From assembly GCF_022809315.2 (NCBI RefSeq), contig NZ_JAKZJU020000001.1:1-64000 (forward strand): DNA of 64,000 nt, in the 5' to 3' direction. A program made the translations under genes and the position numbers. Of the stretch, positions 30,616 to 38,136 are shown one piece after another. The stretch comes from Mesosutterella faecium. GTDB taxonomy: Bacteria; Pseudomonadota; Gammaproteobacteria; Burkholderiales; Burkholderiaceae_F. How positions within the stretch are numbered: position 1 is the stretch's first letter; every line of letters begins with the position of its first letter. Below the pieces are notes generated by a model, which was not told where the DNA came from, made no database searches, and saw nothing but the letters and a program-made list of their open reading frames with translations.

Positions 30616-31575
30616 TCAAACCGCGCGGGCCCTGGGGCTGAGGGCGCCGCGCTCCCAGTCGAGGACGTTCTGCGCGGCGGCTCTCGCCATCAGCAGGCGG
30701 GTCTCCCCGGTGAAGGTGGAGGAGTGCGGCGTGAGAACCGCGTTTTCGCACTCCCGCAGCGGCGAGTCCGTGCAGGGCTCGCTGTCGTAGACATCGATCC
30801 CAGCGCCCCCGAGGTGCCCGCTTTTTAGCGCCGCGGCCAGCGCCCGGGCGTCGGCCACCGGGCCGCGCGCGATGTTGATGAAAACGGCCCCCTGCTTCAT
30901 TGCGGCGAACTCCTTCGCGCCGAACATGCCGCGCGTCTCGGGCGTGAGCGGCGTGTTGACCGAAAGGTAGTCGCTGCGCGCGATGACTTCCTGCAGCGGC
31001 GCGTAGCTCACCCCGTAGGCCTCGTCCCAGCGGGGATCCGGATGGCGGCAGAAATAGAGGATCTTCATCCCGAAGGGCTTCGCGCGAAGTGCGATCTCGC
31101 GTCCGATTCCGCCGAACCCCACGAGGCCCAGGGTGGAACCCTTCGCGCCTCTTGCGAGCACCTTTTTCCAGATGCCGCCGTGCATCATCGAGCTCTGCAG
31201 GTCGACCCTGCGGGCGAAAAAGAGAATGTAGGCCATAACCTGCTCGGCCACGGCTCCCTCGACCGAGCCCACGCCCCTGCAGACCGTGATCCCGAGTTCC
31301 CGGCAGGCCTCAAGGTCGATCGAGTCGCAGCCCACGCCGCAGCGCGAAATGAGCCTGAGCTCCGGCAGCGCAGAGAGCACCCGGCGGCTGTAGGACTCCC
31401 GGCCCGCTATCACCGAGCGCGCCCCCTCAAGCGCCCCGATGATGTCGTCTTCGGGGCTGTTCGGCTGAAACCTGCCGCTCAGGTTCTGCACCTCGTAGCC
31501 CGCCCTCTCGAGCTCCGAGAACAGCTGCGGATCCGCCTTCGCGAAGCCGCCTGACGTAATGACCAGCTTTTTCAT
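30616..31575 (-). CDS. D-2-hydroxyacid dehydrogenase
   Basis: A 319-residue NAD-dependent dehydrogenase: Rossmann motif 'GLVGFGGIGRE', catalytic Arg in 'INIARGPV', Glu in 'DVYDSEPC', His in 'LTPHSSTFTGE'. It resembles phosphoglycerate dehydrogenase-like enzymes and D-isomer hydroxyacid dehydrogenases, but lacks an ACT domain. The substrate cannot be read from the sequence. Convergent with lplT, 30 bases apart. Confidence 0.85.
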   Translation of the reverse strand: MKKLVITSGGFAKADPQLFSELERAGYEVQNLSGRFQPNSPEDDIIGALEGARSVIAGRESYSRRVLSALPELRLISRCGVGCDSIDLEACRELGITVCRGVGSVEGAVAEQVMAYILFFARRVDLQSSMMHGGIWKKVLARGAKGSTLGLVGFGGIGREIALRAKPFGMKILYFCRHPDPRWDEAYGVSYAPLQEVIARSDYLSVNTPLTPETRGMFGAKEFAAMKQGAVFINIARGPVADARALAAALKSGHLGGAGIDVYDSEPCTDSPLRECENAVLTPHSSTFTGETRLLMARAAAQNVLDWERGALSPRARAV

Positions 31576-31621
31576 AAGCGAAAAACTTCCTGTGCCCGGC
31601 CAGCCCGGGGTTCAGGAGGCA

Positions 31622-32515
31622 TTATGCCGCCGCGAGGAGCCGCTTGGCGGCGAGCAGGTCGTGCCAGAACTTCTCTTTTTCGGTCAGGCTTCGCAGCAGG
31701 TACGAAGGATGGTAGGTGACGATCGCGGGCACGCGCCGGCCGCCGATCTCCACCTCGTGGACCACGCCGCGCAGCCTCGCGATCGACAGGTCCGTGCCGA
31801 GCACCGTGCTCGCCGCGGGGCGGCCCATGAGAACGAGCGCCTTCGGAGCGAGAAGCTCGAGCTGGCGGTCGAGGAAGTGCCGGCACAGCGTCACCTCGCC
31901 GGGCTCGGGGTCGCGGTTGTGCGGCGGGCGGCACTTGAGCACGTTCACGATCGCGGCGTCGCGTCCCCGCTCGATCCCCACCGCCTCGAGCGCGTGGGTG
32001 AGCAGCTGCCCGCTTTTTCCTACGAAGGGCTTTCCCTGCATGTCCTCTTCCGCGCCGGGGGCCTCGCCCACCATGACAAGCGGGCAGCCCGGGGCTCCGT
32101 CGGCAAAGACCGTCCGGATCCGGGTCTTCGCAAGGCCGCAAGCCTCGCAGAGCGGAACCCGCCGCGCAAGCTCCTCCCAGGTGGCGGACCCGATGCCTTC
32201 GAAAATGGCAAGCGTCTTCTCGTGGGCGGAGGGGCCGGAGGCGGCCGGAGCCGGAGCGGGGGCCGCAGCCTGCCGGGCCTGCGGGGCAGCAACGGCGGCC
32301 GCCGCCGCGGGCTGCGCCCGCCCGGAAGGCTCAGGCGACCGGAAGGGAGCCGGACGCGGAGGGACTGGCGCAGGGGCGGGGGCGGGGGCGGAGACGGGAG
32401 CTGCGCTGGCGCGCGTTCCGGAGGGAAGCAGCGGATCCTCGGCCCCGCGCTCGATCCACTGGGGACCTATGCCGAGAGCCTCCCAGATTCGCGACCTTTC
32501 GGCGTCAAGCGGCAT
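31622..32515 (-). CDS. Uracil-DNA glycosylase, family 4 (iron-sulfur type)
   Basis: I start at the ATG at 32515, which overlaps the rimI 3' end by 11 bases; a longer frame to 32779 lies inside rimI and is a shadow. The 297-residue protein has an Ala/Pro-rich linker (residues about 35-100) and then the family 4 core: 'CEACGLAKTR' with iron-sulfur cysteines, 'MVGEAPGAEEDMQGKPFVG', 'LKCRPPHNRDP' and 'YHPSYLLR'. It removes uracil from DNA. Cotranscribed with rimI and tsaB. Confidence 0.88.
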   Translation of the reverse strand: MPLDAERSRIWEALGIGPQWIERGAEDPLLPSGTRASAAPVSAPAPAPAPVPPRPAPFRSPEPSGRAQPAAAAAVAAPQARQAAAPAPAPAASGPSAHEKTLAIFEGIGSATWEELARRVPLCEACGLAKTRIRTVFADGAPGCPLVMVGEAPGAEEDMQGKPFVGKSGQLLTHALEAVGIERGRDAAIVNVLKCRPPHNRDPEPGEVTLCRHFLDRQLELLAPKALVLMGRPAASTVLGTDLSIARLRGVVHEVEIGGRRVPAIVTYHPSYLLRSLTEKEKFWHDLLAAKRLLAAA

Positions 32516-32972
32516 CCGGCTCGCTCCTTTCCATGATGAGGGCGTCCTCGCGGCTGCCGTCGGCGCAGCTGTAGTAGCCGCGGCGCCGGCCGACCTGCAC
32601 GAACCCCTCGCCCGCGTAGAGCGAGCGGGCCGCGGCGTTGCTCGGCCGCACCTCGAGGAAGATCTTCGTGACCCCGCCCTCTTTCGAGTAGCGGAAAAAA
32701 TCGTGCAGCAGCGCGCGGGCGACGCCCCGGCGGCGCGCACGCGGCGAGACCGCGACGGTGTAGACCTCCGCCTCGTCAAGCGCCTGGCCGGTCACGCAGT
32801 AGCCGAGAAGGACGCCTTCGGAGTCCACCGCGACGCGGCAGCGGGCCCGGCCGGCGAGGGCCGAGCGGTAGTCGGCGAGAGTCCAGGGGGACTCGAAGGC
32901 CTCGAGCTCGATCGCCATCACGGCCGGGAGGTCTCCGGCCGTCATGTCCCGAAGGGTGAACGCCGCGCTCAA
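32505..32972 (-). CDS. rimI: Ribosomal protein S18 alanine N-acetyltransferase RimI
   Basis: A 155-residue GNAT protein: 'AIELEAFESPWTLADYRSAL' at the N-terminus, acetyl-CoA loop 'VSPRARRRGVARALLHDFF', and 'NAAARSLYAGEGFVQVGRRR'. It overlaps tsaB by 4 bases, a pairing found widely in proteobacteria. It acetylates the N-terminus of S18. Confidence 0.9.
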   Translation of the reverse strand: MSAAFTLRDMTAGDLPAVMAIELEAFESPWTLADYRSALAGRARCRVAVDSEGVLLGYCVTGQALDEAEVYTVAVSPRARRRGVARALLHDFFRYSKEGGVTKIFLEVRPSNAAARSLYAGEGFVQVGRRRGYYSCADGSREDALIMERSEPDAA

Positions 32973-33691
32973 AGCTTCTCTCCGGCTGCGCGCTGCTCGA
33001 TCGTGAGCGCCACGCGGTTGCGGACGTAAAGGGGGGCGGCCTGCTCGGCGGGAACGGCGCGGCCCTCCAGGAAAAGGATCCGGGCGAGCCGTGCGATGTC
33101 AAGCGCCGTCGCCCGCGGCTCGTCCTGCAGGAGACGCAGACCCGTGCCCCGGAGCGCGTCGGGGAAGGCTGCAAGGGCGCTGCCTGCCGCGAGCCCGGCC
33201 CCGAGCCGCCCGGCCAGCGGCGCGAGCTCCTCCGGATTAAAGAGCGCAGGGGGCTCGAGCTCCTTCGGAGCCTGCCCGTCCCCGCCCTTTTCGTAAACCG
33301 CGGCATAGGCCTGGTGCATCCTCGCATCGATCGCCGCGAGCACCCGGGTGCCGGGGGCTTCGCGCTCCAGAACCCTGAAGGCAAGCGCCTGCAGGTTGCC
33401 GACCGCGACGACGGGCTTTTCGCGCGCCCAGGCGAGGCCCTGGGCAACGCCGCAGGCGACCCGCAGACCCGTGAAGGCCCCCGGGCCGGCTCCGAAGGCG
33501 ACCGCGTCGAGGCCGCCCAAGTCCTCGCCCGCTTTCTTAAGCACCGAGTCCACCATAAGGAGCACTTTCTCGGAGTGCCCGCTGCCCGTGCCCTCGTCCT
33601 CGAGAACGGACTGGGACCCGCGAGCAAGCGCGACGGAGCAGAACTGTGTGGCGGTGTCAAGGGCGAGAATGAGCGGGTCGGTGTTCGGCAT
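32969..33691 (-). CDS. tsaB: tRNA threonylcarbamoyladenosine biosynthesis protein TsaB
   Basis: A 240-residue ASKHA-fold protein starting 'MPNTDPLILALDTATQFCSV', with 'FGAGPGAFTGLRVACGVAQG' as the family signature. TsaB partners with TsaD and TsaE in t6A synthesis on ANN-decoding tRNAs. First gene of the tsaB-rimI-udg unit. Confidence 0.93.
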   Translation of the reverse strand: MPNTDPLILALDTATQFCSVALARGSQSVLEDEGTGSGHSEKVLLMVDSVLKKAGEDLGGLDAVAFGAGPGAFTGLRVACGVAQGLAWAREKPVVAVGNLQALAFRVLEREAPGTRVLAAIDARMHQAYAAVYEKGGDGQAPKELEPPALFNPEELAPLAGRLGAGLAAGSALAAFPDALRGTGLRLLQDEPRATALDIARLARILFLEGRAVPAEQAAPLYVRNRVALTIEQRAAGEKL

Positions 33692-33813
33692 GACGATAGG
33701 ATCAAAAAAAACGGTGCGCGAAAGGAGCCGCTTCTTTAATCAAAAGCGGCGCGCAGCCTCAGCATTCGGATTTTAACGCGGCCCCGGGCCCTGCAAGGAA
33801 GCGGCGCACGGCC

Positions 33814-34245
33814 TCAGGGGCGCCCGGCCGGACCCGGGCCAGAGGCCGGACGGTCGTGCGGGAAGAGCCCGTGGTGCTGGTACTCCATGTGCACTTCCAT
33901 GATCTGGCGGCGCAGGTACCGGCGCTCCTTGGGCGAAAGCGAGTCAAACTCCGCGGGTCCGCCCGCGGGGACCACCATGCAGTCATAGCGGCGGCGGATC
34001 TGGTCGCGGCGGATCGGGCGCAGCTTGTCGCGCAGCTCCTGGCGCTCGCCCTCGGTCATGTAGGACCAGAGGCGCTTTCTCGCCTCACGGCTCATGGCAG
34101 GCCAGATATCGGCGCGCTCCTGCAGCGAGAGCCCCGACCACTCGGCCGCCGTACAGGAGCGGTTGCAGGCCGGAGCCTCCTGGGCAAGCGTGGCGCAGGA
34201 GGCGAGCGTCGCGGCCAGCGCGGCGATGAATAGACTCTTTTTCAT
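33814..34245 (-). CDS. Secreted or lipoprotein of unknown function
   Basis: A 143-residue protein with a signal peptide whose 'ATLASC' could be a lipobox (Cys17). The mature part has repeated 'LSLQERADIWPAMSREARKR' and 'LSPKERRYLRRQIMEV' segments, similar in feel to DUF3106-type periplasmic proteins with helical repeats. Cys27, Cys31 and Cys89 may form disulfides. No function can be given. Confidence 0.65.
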   Translation of the reverse strand: MKKSLFIAALAATLASCATLAQEAPACNRSCTAAEWSGLSLQERADIWPAMSREARKRLWSYMTEGERQELRDKLRPIRRDQIRRRYDCMVVPAGGPAEFDSLSPKERRYLRRQIMEVHMEYQHHGLFPHDRPASGPGPAGRP

Positions 34246-34365
34246 GAAGCAGGCAATGGGTTTTAAGGAAGGGGACGGCAGGAAATCAGCCTGCTGCCCC
34301 GCGATTCCTATCGTATGTCAAATGCCGCCGGATGTCCCGTGAAATTCTTTTCAACCGCAATTCAA

Positions 34366-34425
34366 TTGTTACAGCTTGTTTTATTGCAAGGCAGAAAATT
34401 TGTAACAGAGGAAAATGTAACAGAG
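34366..34425 (+). promoter_or_regulatory. OmpR-box-like repeats upstream of ompR
   Basis: TTGTTACAG (34366-34374) and two exact direct repeats TGTAACAGAG (34401-34410 and 34416-34425), 15 bases apart start to start, lie 50-110 bases before the ompR start. The GTTACA/GTAACA cores match the known OmpR half-site pattern, suggesting autoregulation. Inference from motif only. Confidence 0.55.
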
Positions 34426-34475
34426 TTCCCGCCCGTGGCTGAGGCGGGGAAAATTGCTTTAAAAGGAAACAAGAG

Positions 34476-35201
34476 ATGCCCTCTGAGCGCAAACCCAAGA
34501 TTCTGGTGGTGGACGACGACCCGAGGCTGCGCGACCTGCTGCGCCGCTATCTCGGGGAAAACGGCTTCACGGTCTTCGTGGCCGAGGACGGCCAGTCGAT
34601 GAACAGGCTGTGGATGCGCGAGCGCTTCGACGCTCTCATCCTCGACCTGATGCTGCCGGGCGAGGACGGGCTGGCCATCCTCAAGCGGCTACGTGCCGCG
34701 AAGGACAAGACCCCGGTGATCATGCTCACCGCCCGCGGCGAGGACGTGGACCGCATCGTGGGGCTCGAGCTGGGCGCCGACGACTACATTCCGAAGCCCT
34801 TCAACCCGCGCGAGCTTCTCGCCCGCATCCACGCGGTGCTGCGCCGCCAGCCCGCCGTCGAGACGCCCGGGGCCCCCGCCGGTGAAAACGAAGTGGTGAA
34901 GTTCGGCGACTTCGAGCTCGACCTCGGCACCCGCGTCCTCAGGAAAAACGGCCAGGCCGTGCCGCTCACGACCGGGGAGTTTGCCGTGATGAAGGCCTTT
35001 GCGCGCCACCCGCGCATGCCGCTGTCGCGCGACAAGCTCATGGAGATGGCCCGCGGCCGCGAGTACGAGGCCTTCGACCGCTCGCTTGACGTGCAGGTCT
35101 CGCGCCTGAGAAAGCTGATCGAGCCCGAGCCGAGCAAGCCGCGCTACCTGCAGACCGTCTGGGGCCTGGGCTACGTCTTCATCCCCGACGGCCATAACTG
35201 A
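34476..35201 (+). CDS. ompR: Response regulator OmpR
   Basis: A 241-residue OmpR/PhoB-type regulator. Receiver domain with 'KILVVDDDPRLRDLLRRYL', phospho-acceptor Asp in 'ALILDLMLPGEDG', Lys in 'DDYIPKPFNPRELL'; winged-helix output domain with 'SRDKLMEMARGREYEAFDRS' and 'VSRLRKLIEPEP'. AAAGGAAAC before the ATG. It controls outer-membrane porin and osmotic genes in related bacteria. The kinase gene follows after 48 bases. Confidence 0.93.
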   Translation: MPSERKPKILVVDDDPRLRDLLRRYLGENGFTVFVAEDGQSMNRLWMRERFDALILDLMLPGEDGLAILKRLRAAKDKTPVIMLTARGEDVDRIVGLELGADDYIPKPFNPRELLARIHAVLRRQPAVETPGAPAGENEVVKFGDFELDLGTRVLRKNGQAVPLTTGEFAVMKAFARHPRMPLSRDKLMEMARGREYEAFDRSLDVQVSRLRKLIEPEPSKPRYLQTVWGLGYVFIPDGHN

Positions 35202-35249
35202 CCGGCCATGCGGGCGGCGCCTGCCGCCCGCCCTTAGAATCACAAGCTT

Positions 35250-36668
35250 ATGAGCAAGGATCGGGAAGAGCTGACCTACCGGGGCTCCAGCATGTTCTGG
35301 CGCACCTTCACCATGCTGATGCTCCTCATCACGCTGTCCGTGCTGGGGGGACTGCAGACGTACTGGACCTTCAATGAGCTGCCGGTCGCCAAGGGCGTTG
35401 AAATGCAGATCGTCTCAATGACGAACCTCACGCGCTTCGCCCTGGTGTCGGCGGACCCCCTCTACCGCACCGACCTGCTCACAAGCCTCGCCTCGCTCGA
35501 GATCCGGATCCTTCCCAAGGAGCCGGGCGACCGGGTCGAGCCGCTCAAGCAGAATTCGACAGTCGAGCTGATCGAGTCGATGGTGAAGGAGGACCTGGGC
35601 GACGACACCGTGCTTGCAGGCCGCGTGAACGGCGAGCCCGGGCTGTGGGTGTCGCTGTCGATCGATGGCGACGAGTACTGGCTCATGACCCGCCAGAACA
35701 TCTTCGACAAGCCCTCAGGCTCGAACTGGCTGTGGTGGGCGCTGATCGCCTTCCTGCTCTCCACGATCGGCGCGACGATGCTCACGCGCCACATCGTCGA
35801 GCCGCTCGCCAACCTCACGCGCGCCGCCCAGGCGCTGGGCCACGGCAAAGTTCCCGACAAGCTCCCGGACGCGGGCCCCAAGGAGATTTGCGAGGTGAAC
35901 CGCGCCTTCAATACGATGGTGCTCGACCTCGCGCGCATGGAAGAGGACCGCGAGCTGCTGCTCGCGGGCGTGAGCCACGACCTGCGCACCCCGATCACGA
36001 GGCTGCGGCTCGAGGTCGAGCTCGCCTCGTTGCCCGAGGACTCGAGAAACGCCATGGTGCAGGACCTCGAGCAGATGGAGAACATCGTCAACCAGTTCCT
36101 CGCCTATGCGAGGCGCTCGAACACGCCGCTCGAGCTCACGAACCTGGGCGAGACCGTCGCCTCGGCGATCGCCACCTCCCGGATGGACGAGGACCCGAAT
36201 GTCTCGCTCGACTGCGTGATCCGCAAGGACGTCTTCATCATGGCCCACCCGGTCGAGATCGGCCGCATCGTACAGAACCTGCTCGTCAATGCGAGCCGCT
36301 ACGGGCGCTGCGAGGACGGCAGGCTCGAGGTTTTCGTGAGCGTCGGAATACAAAACGGGCAGGCGCTGCTGTCGGTCTGCGACCACGGCAGGGGGCTGCC
36401 CGAGTCCGAGATGGAGCGCGTGCTGCGGCCCTTCGAGCGCGGCGAGAAGGCCCGCACGGGCTCGACGGGCTCGGGCCTCGGGCTCGCGATCGTCGACCGG
36501 ATCGCGAAGCGCTCGGGCGGCGCAGTGAAGCTCTCGAAGAACAACCCGAGCGGGCTCGCGGTCGAAATCCGCTTCCCCGTCGCAGAGCCCCCGAAGAAGA
36601 CCCGCCGCAAGGACGATAAAAAGAAGGAGTCCCAGGAGCCCGCCGCCGGGGAGAAGGACAAACCCTGA
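35250..36668 (+). CDS. envZ: Sensor histidine kinase EnvZ-like
   Basis: A 472-residue kinase: first membrane helix at about residues 15-37, periplasmic sensor to about 155, second helix 'WLWWALIAFLLSTIGATML', HAMP linker, H-box 'GVSHDLRTPITRLRLE' with the phospho-His, N-box 'NLLVNASRYG', and ATP-binding 'DHGRGLPESE' and 'GSGLGLAIVDRI'. The C-terminal about 25 residues are a Lys/Glu-rich tail. Forms a two-component pair with OmpR. Confidence 0.9.
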   Translation: MSKDREELTYRGSSMFWRTFTMLMLLITLSVLGGLQTYWTFNELPVAKGVEMQIVSMTNLTRFALVSADPLYRTDLLTSLASLEIRILPKEPGDRVEPLKQNSTVELIESMVKEDLGDDTVLAGRVNGEPGLWVSLSIDGDEYWLMTRQNIFDKPSGSNWLWWALIAFLLSTIGATMLTRHIVEPLANLTRAAQALGHGKVPDKLPDAGPKEICEVNRAFNTMVLDLARMEEDRELLLAGVSHDLRTPITRLRLEVELASLPEDSRNAMVQDLEQMENIVNQFLAYARRSNTPLELTNLGETVASAIATSRMDEDPNVSLDCVIRKDVFIMAHPVEIGRIVQNLLVNASRYGRCEDGRLEVFVSVGIQNGQALLSVCDHGRGLPESEMERVLRPFERGEKARTGSTGSGLGLAIVDRIAKRSGGAVKLSKNNPSGLAVEIRFPVAEPPKKTRRKDDKKKESQEPAAGEKDKP

Positions 36669-36703
36669 CCCGGCTCTCCTCCGGGCGCAAGGCCTCTTTT
36701 GAG

Positions 36704-36724
36704 GCGGGGCCCTGAGCCCCGCCG
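36704..36724. terminator. Hairpin between convergent envZ and ispDF
   Basis: GGCGGGGC/GCCCCGCC stem with a five-base loop, nested in a longer TGAGGC...GCCTCA pairing. No strong T-run on either strand, so termination strength is uncertain. Confidence 0.5.
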
Positions 36725-36728
36725 CGCC

Positions 36729-37937
36729 TCAGGCTTTTTTGAGCAGCACGGCGGCCGAGGCCTCGATCGCCAGCCCCTCTCCCACCGCGTCCTGGCCTTC
36801 CTTGGTCTTCGCCTTCACGTTCACGAGCGCCTCGGGAACGCCCAGCGCCGCGGCCACGCTCGCGCGGATCGCGCTCTTCCAGGGCGTGAGCCTCGGGCGC
36901 TCGGCGGTCACCGTGGCATCCAGATTCACGACCTCCCAGCCGGCCCCCCGCACGCGCTCCATCGCGCAGGCGAGCAGCTCGCGGCTGTCCGCATCCTTCC
37001 AGCGCGCCTCCGAGGGCGGGAACATCTCCCCGATGTCGCCCAGTCCCGCGGCCCCGAGCACCGCGTCGGTCACCGCGTGCAGCAGCGCGTCGGCGTCCGA
37101 GTGCCCCGCGAGCCCTTTTTCAAAGGGGATCTCAACCCCGCCCAGGATCAGCCTGCGGCCCGCCTCGAGCCTGTGGATGTCCCAGCCCTGTCCCACTCGC
37201 AAATCCATCTTCTCCTCTCCTTCGCGGGCGATGAGCCTCGCGATCCGCGCGTCGCCGGGCAGCGTCACCTTGAAGTTGCAGGGGCTGCCGGGCACGACGC
37301 GCACCCCGCCGCCCGAGCGCTCGATCGCCGAGGCCTCGTCGGTCACGCCCGAAAGGTCTCCCGAGAGCGCGGCCGCGAGCTCCCCGGCGCGGAACACCTG
37401 CGGAGTCGCGGCCCGGAAGAGCTCGCTGCGGTCAAGCGTCTCGAGCACCCGCCCCGAACGGTCGACTCGCTTGACGGTGTCGGTCATGGGAAGGGCGAGA
37501 ATCGCCCCGCTGCCGCCCCCTGAGCGCGCCGCCGCGAGCAGCCGCTCGAGGTCTTCGGGCGGCACGAAGGGGCGCGCCGCGTCGTGCACCATCACCCAGT
37601 CGTCAGGCCGTGCCGCGGGGCTCGCCTCCCGCAGCAGCCACTCGAGCCCCCCGCGTACCGTCTCCGCGCGGCTTGCGCCGCCCCGCCTCACCACCCGGGC
37701 GCAGGCGGGCAGCCTGAGGCCGCCGATCCAGGGGTCGTCTGCGGAGACCACCACGGCGATGCAGGAGAGCTCCTTCACGGCCGAGAGGGCCTCGAGCGTC
37801 GCCTCGAGCATCGTGCGGCCCGCGAGCTCCATGTACTGCTTGGGCCGCCCGAGCCCCATGCGGGAGCCGACCCCGGCGGCTGGAACAAGGGCGAAAACTC
37901 TGGGGGACGCCCCCTCGGCTGCTTTGGTCTGCCTCAT
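36729..37937 (-). CDS. ispDF: Bifunctional IspD-IspF fusion (isoprenoid MEP pathway)
   Basis: A 402-residue fusion. Residues about 10-235 are IspD (CTP-binding 'LVPAAGVGSRMGLGRPKQYM', 'VMVHDAARPFV'), attaching CMP to methylerythritol phosphate; residues about 240-402 are IspF ('RVGQGWDIHRLEAG' and 'GHSDADALLHAVTDA' with metal ligands), making the cyclodiphosphate. The skipped step (IspE) is encoded elsewhere. The frame is continuous with no internal stop. The product is needed for quinone and cell wall lipid precursors. Confidence 0.92.
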   Translation of the reverse strand: MRQTKAAEGASPRVFALVPAAGVGSRMGLGRPKQYMELAGRTMLEATLEALSAVKELSCIAVVVSADDPWIGGLRLPACARVVRRGGASRAETVRGGLEWLLREASPAARPDDWVMVHDAARPFVPPEDLERLLAAARSGGGSGAILALPMTDTVKRVDRSGRVLETLDRSELFRAATPQVFRAGELAAALSGDLSGVTDEASAIERSGGGVRVVPGSPCNFKVTLPGDARIARLIAREGEEKMDLRVGQGWDIHRLEAGRRLILGGVEIPFEKGLAGHSDADALLHAVTDAVLGAAGLGDIGEMFPPSEARWKDADSRELLACAMERVRGAGWEVVNLDATVTAERPRLTPWKSAIRASVAAALGVPEALVNVKAKTKEGQDAVGEGLAIEASAAVLLKKA

Positions 37938-38136
37938 CGGCCCTCCGACATGAAAAAAGTGGTCTTTCCCGGAAAGAAACGCAGGGCCGGACCCGCTGCG
38001 GGCCCGGCCGCGCTACTGAATATAATCGGAATGGCGGCGGCCTGGAAAGCGGGCCGCCCTCTTCTTCCGGCAGGAGCCGCCCGCCCCGGCGCAAGGGGCG
38101 CAAGGCGGCCGCCCTGCAGCGCACTGGCAATCATCC

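Noticed and set aside
32516..32779. Longer N-terminus for the uracil-DNA glycosylase
   Set aside because: It lies entirely within rimI in another frame and translates to Arg/Ser-rich low-complexity sequence; the ATG at 32515 begins a normal N-terminus.
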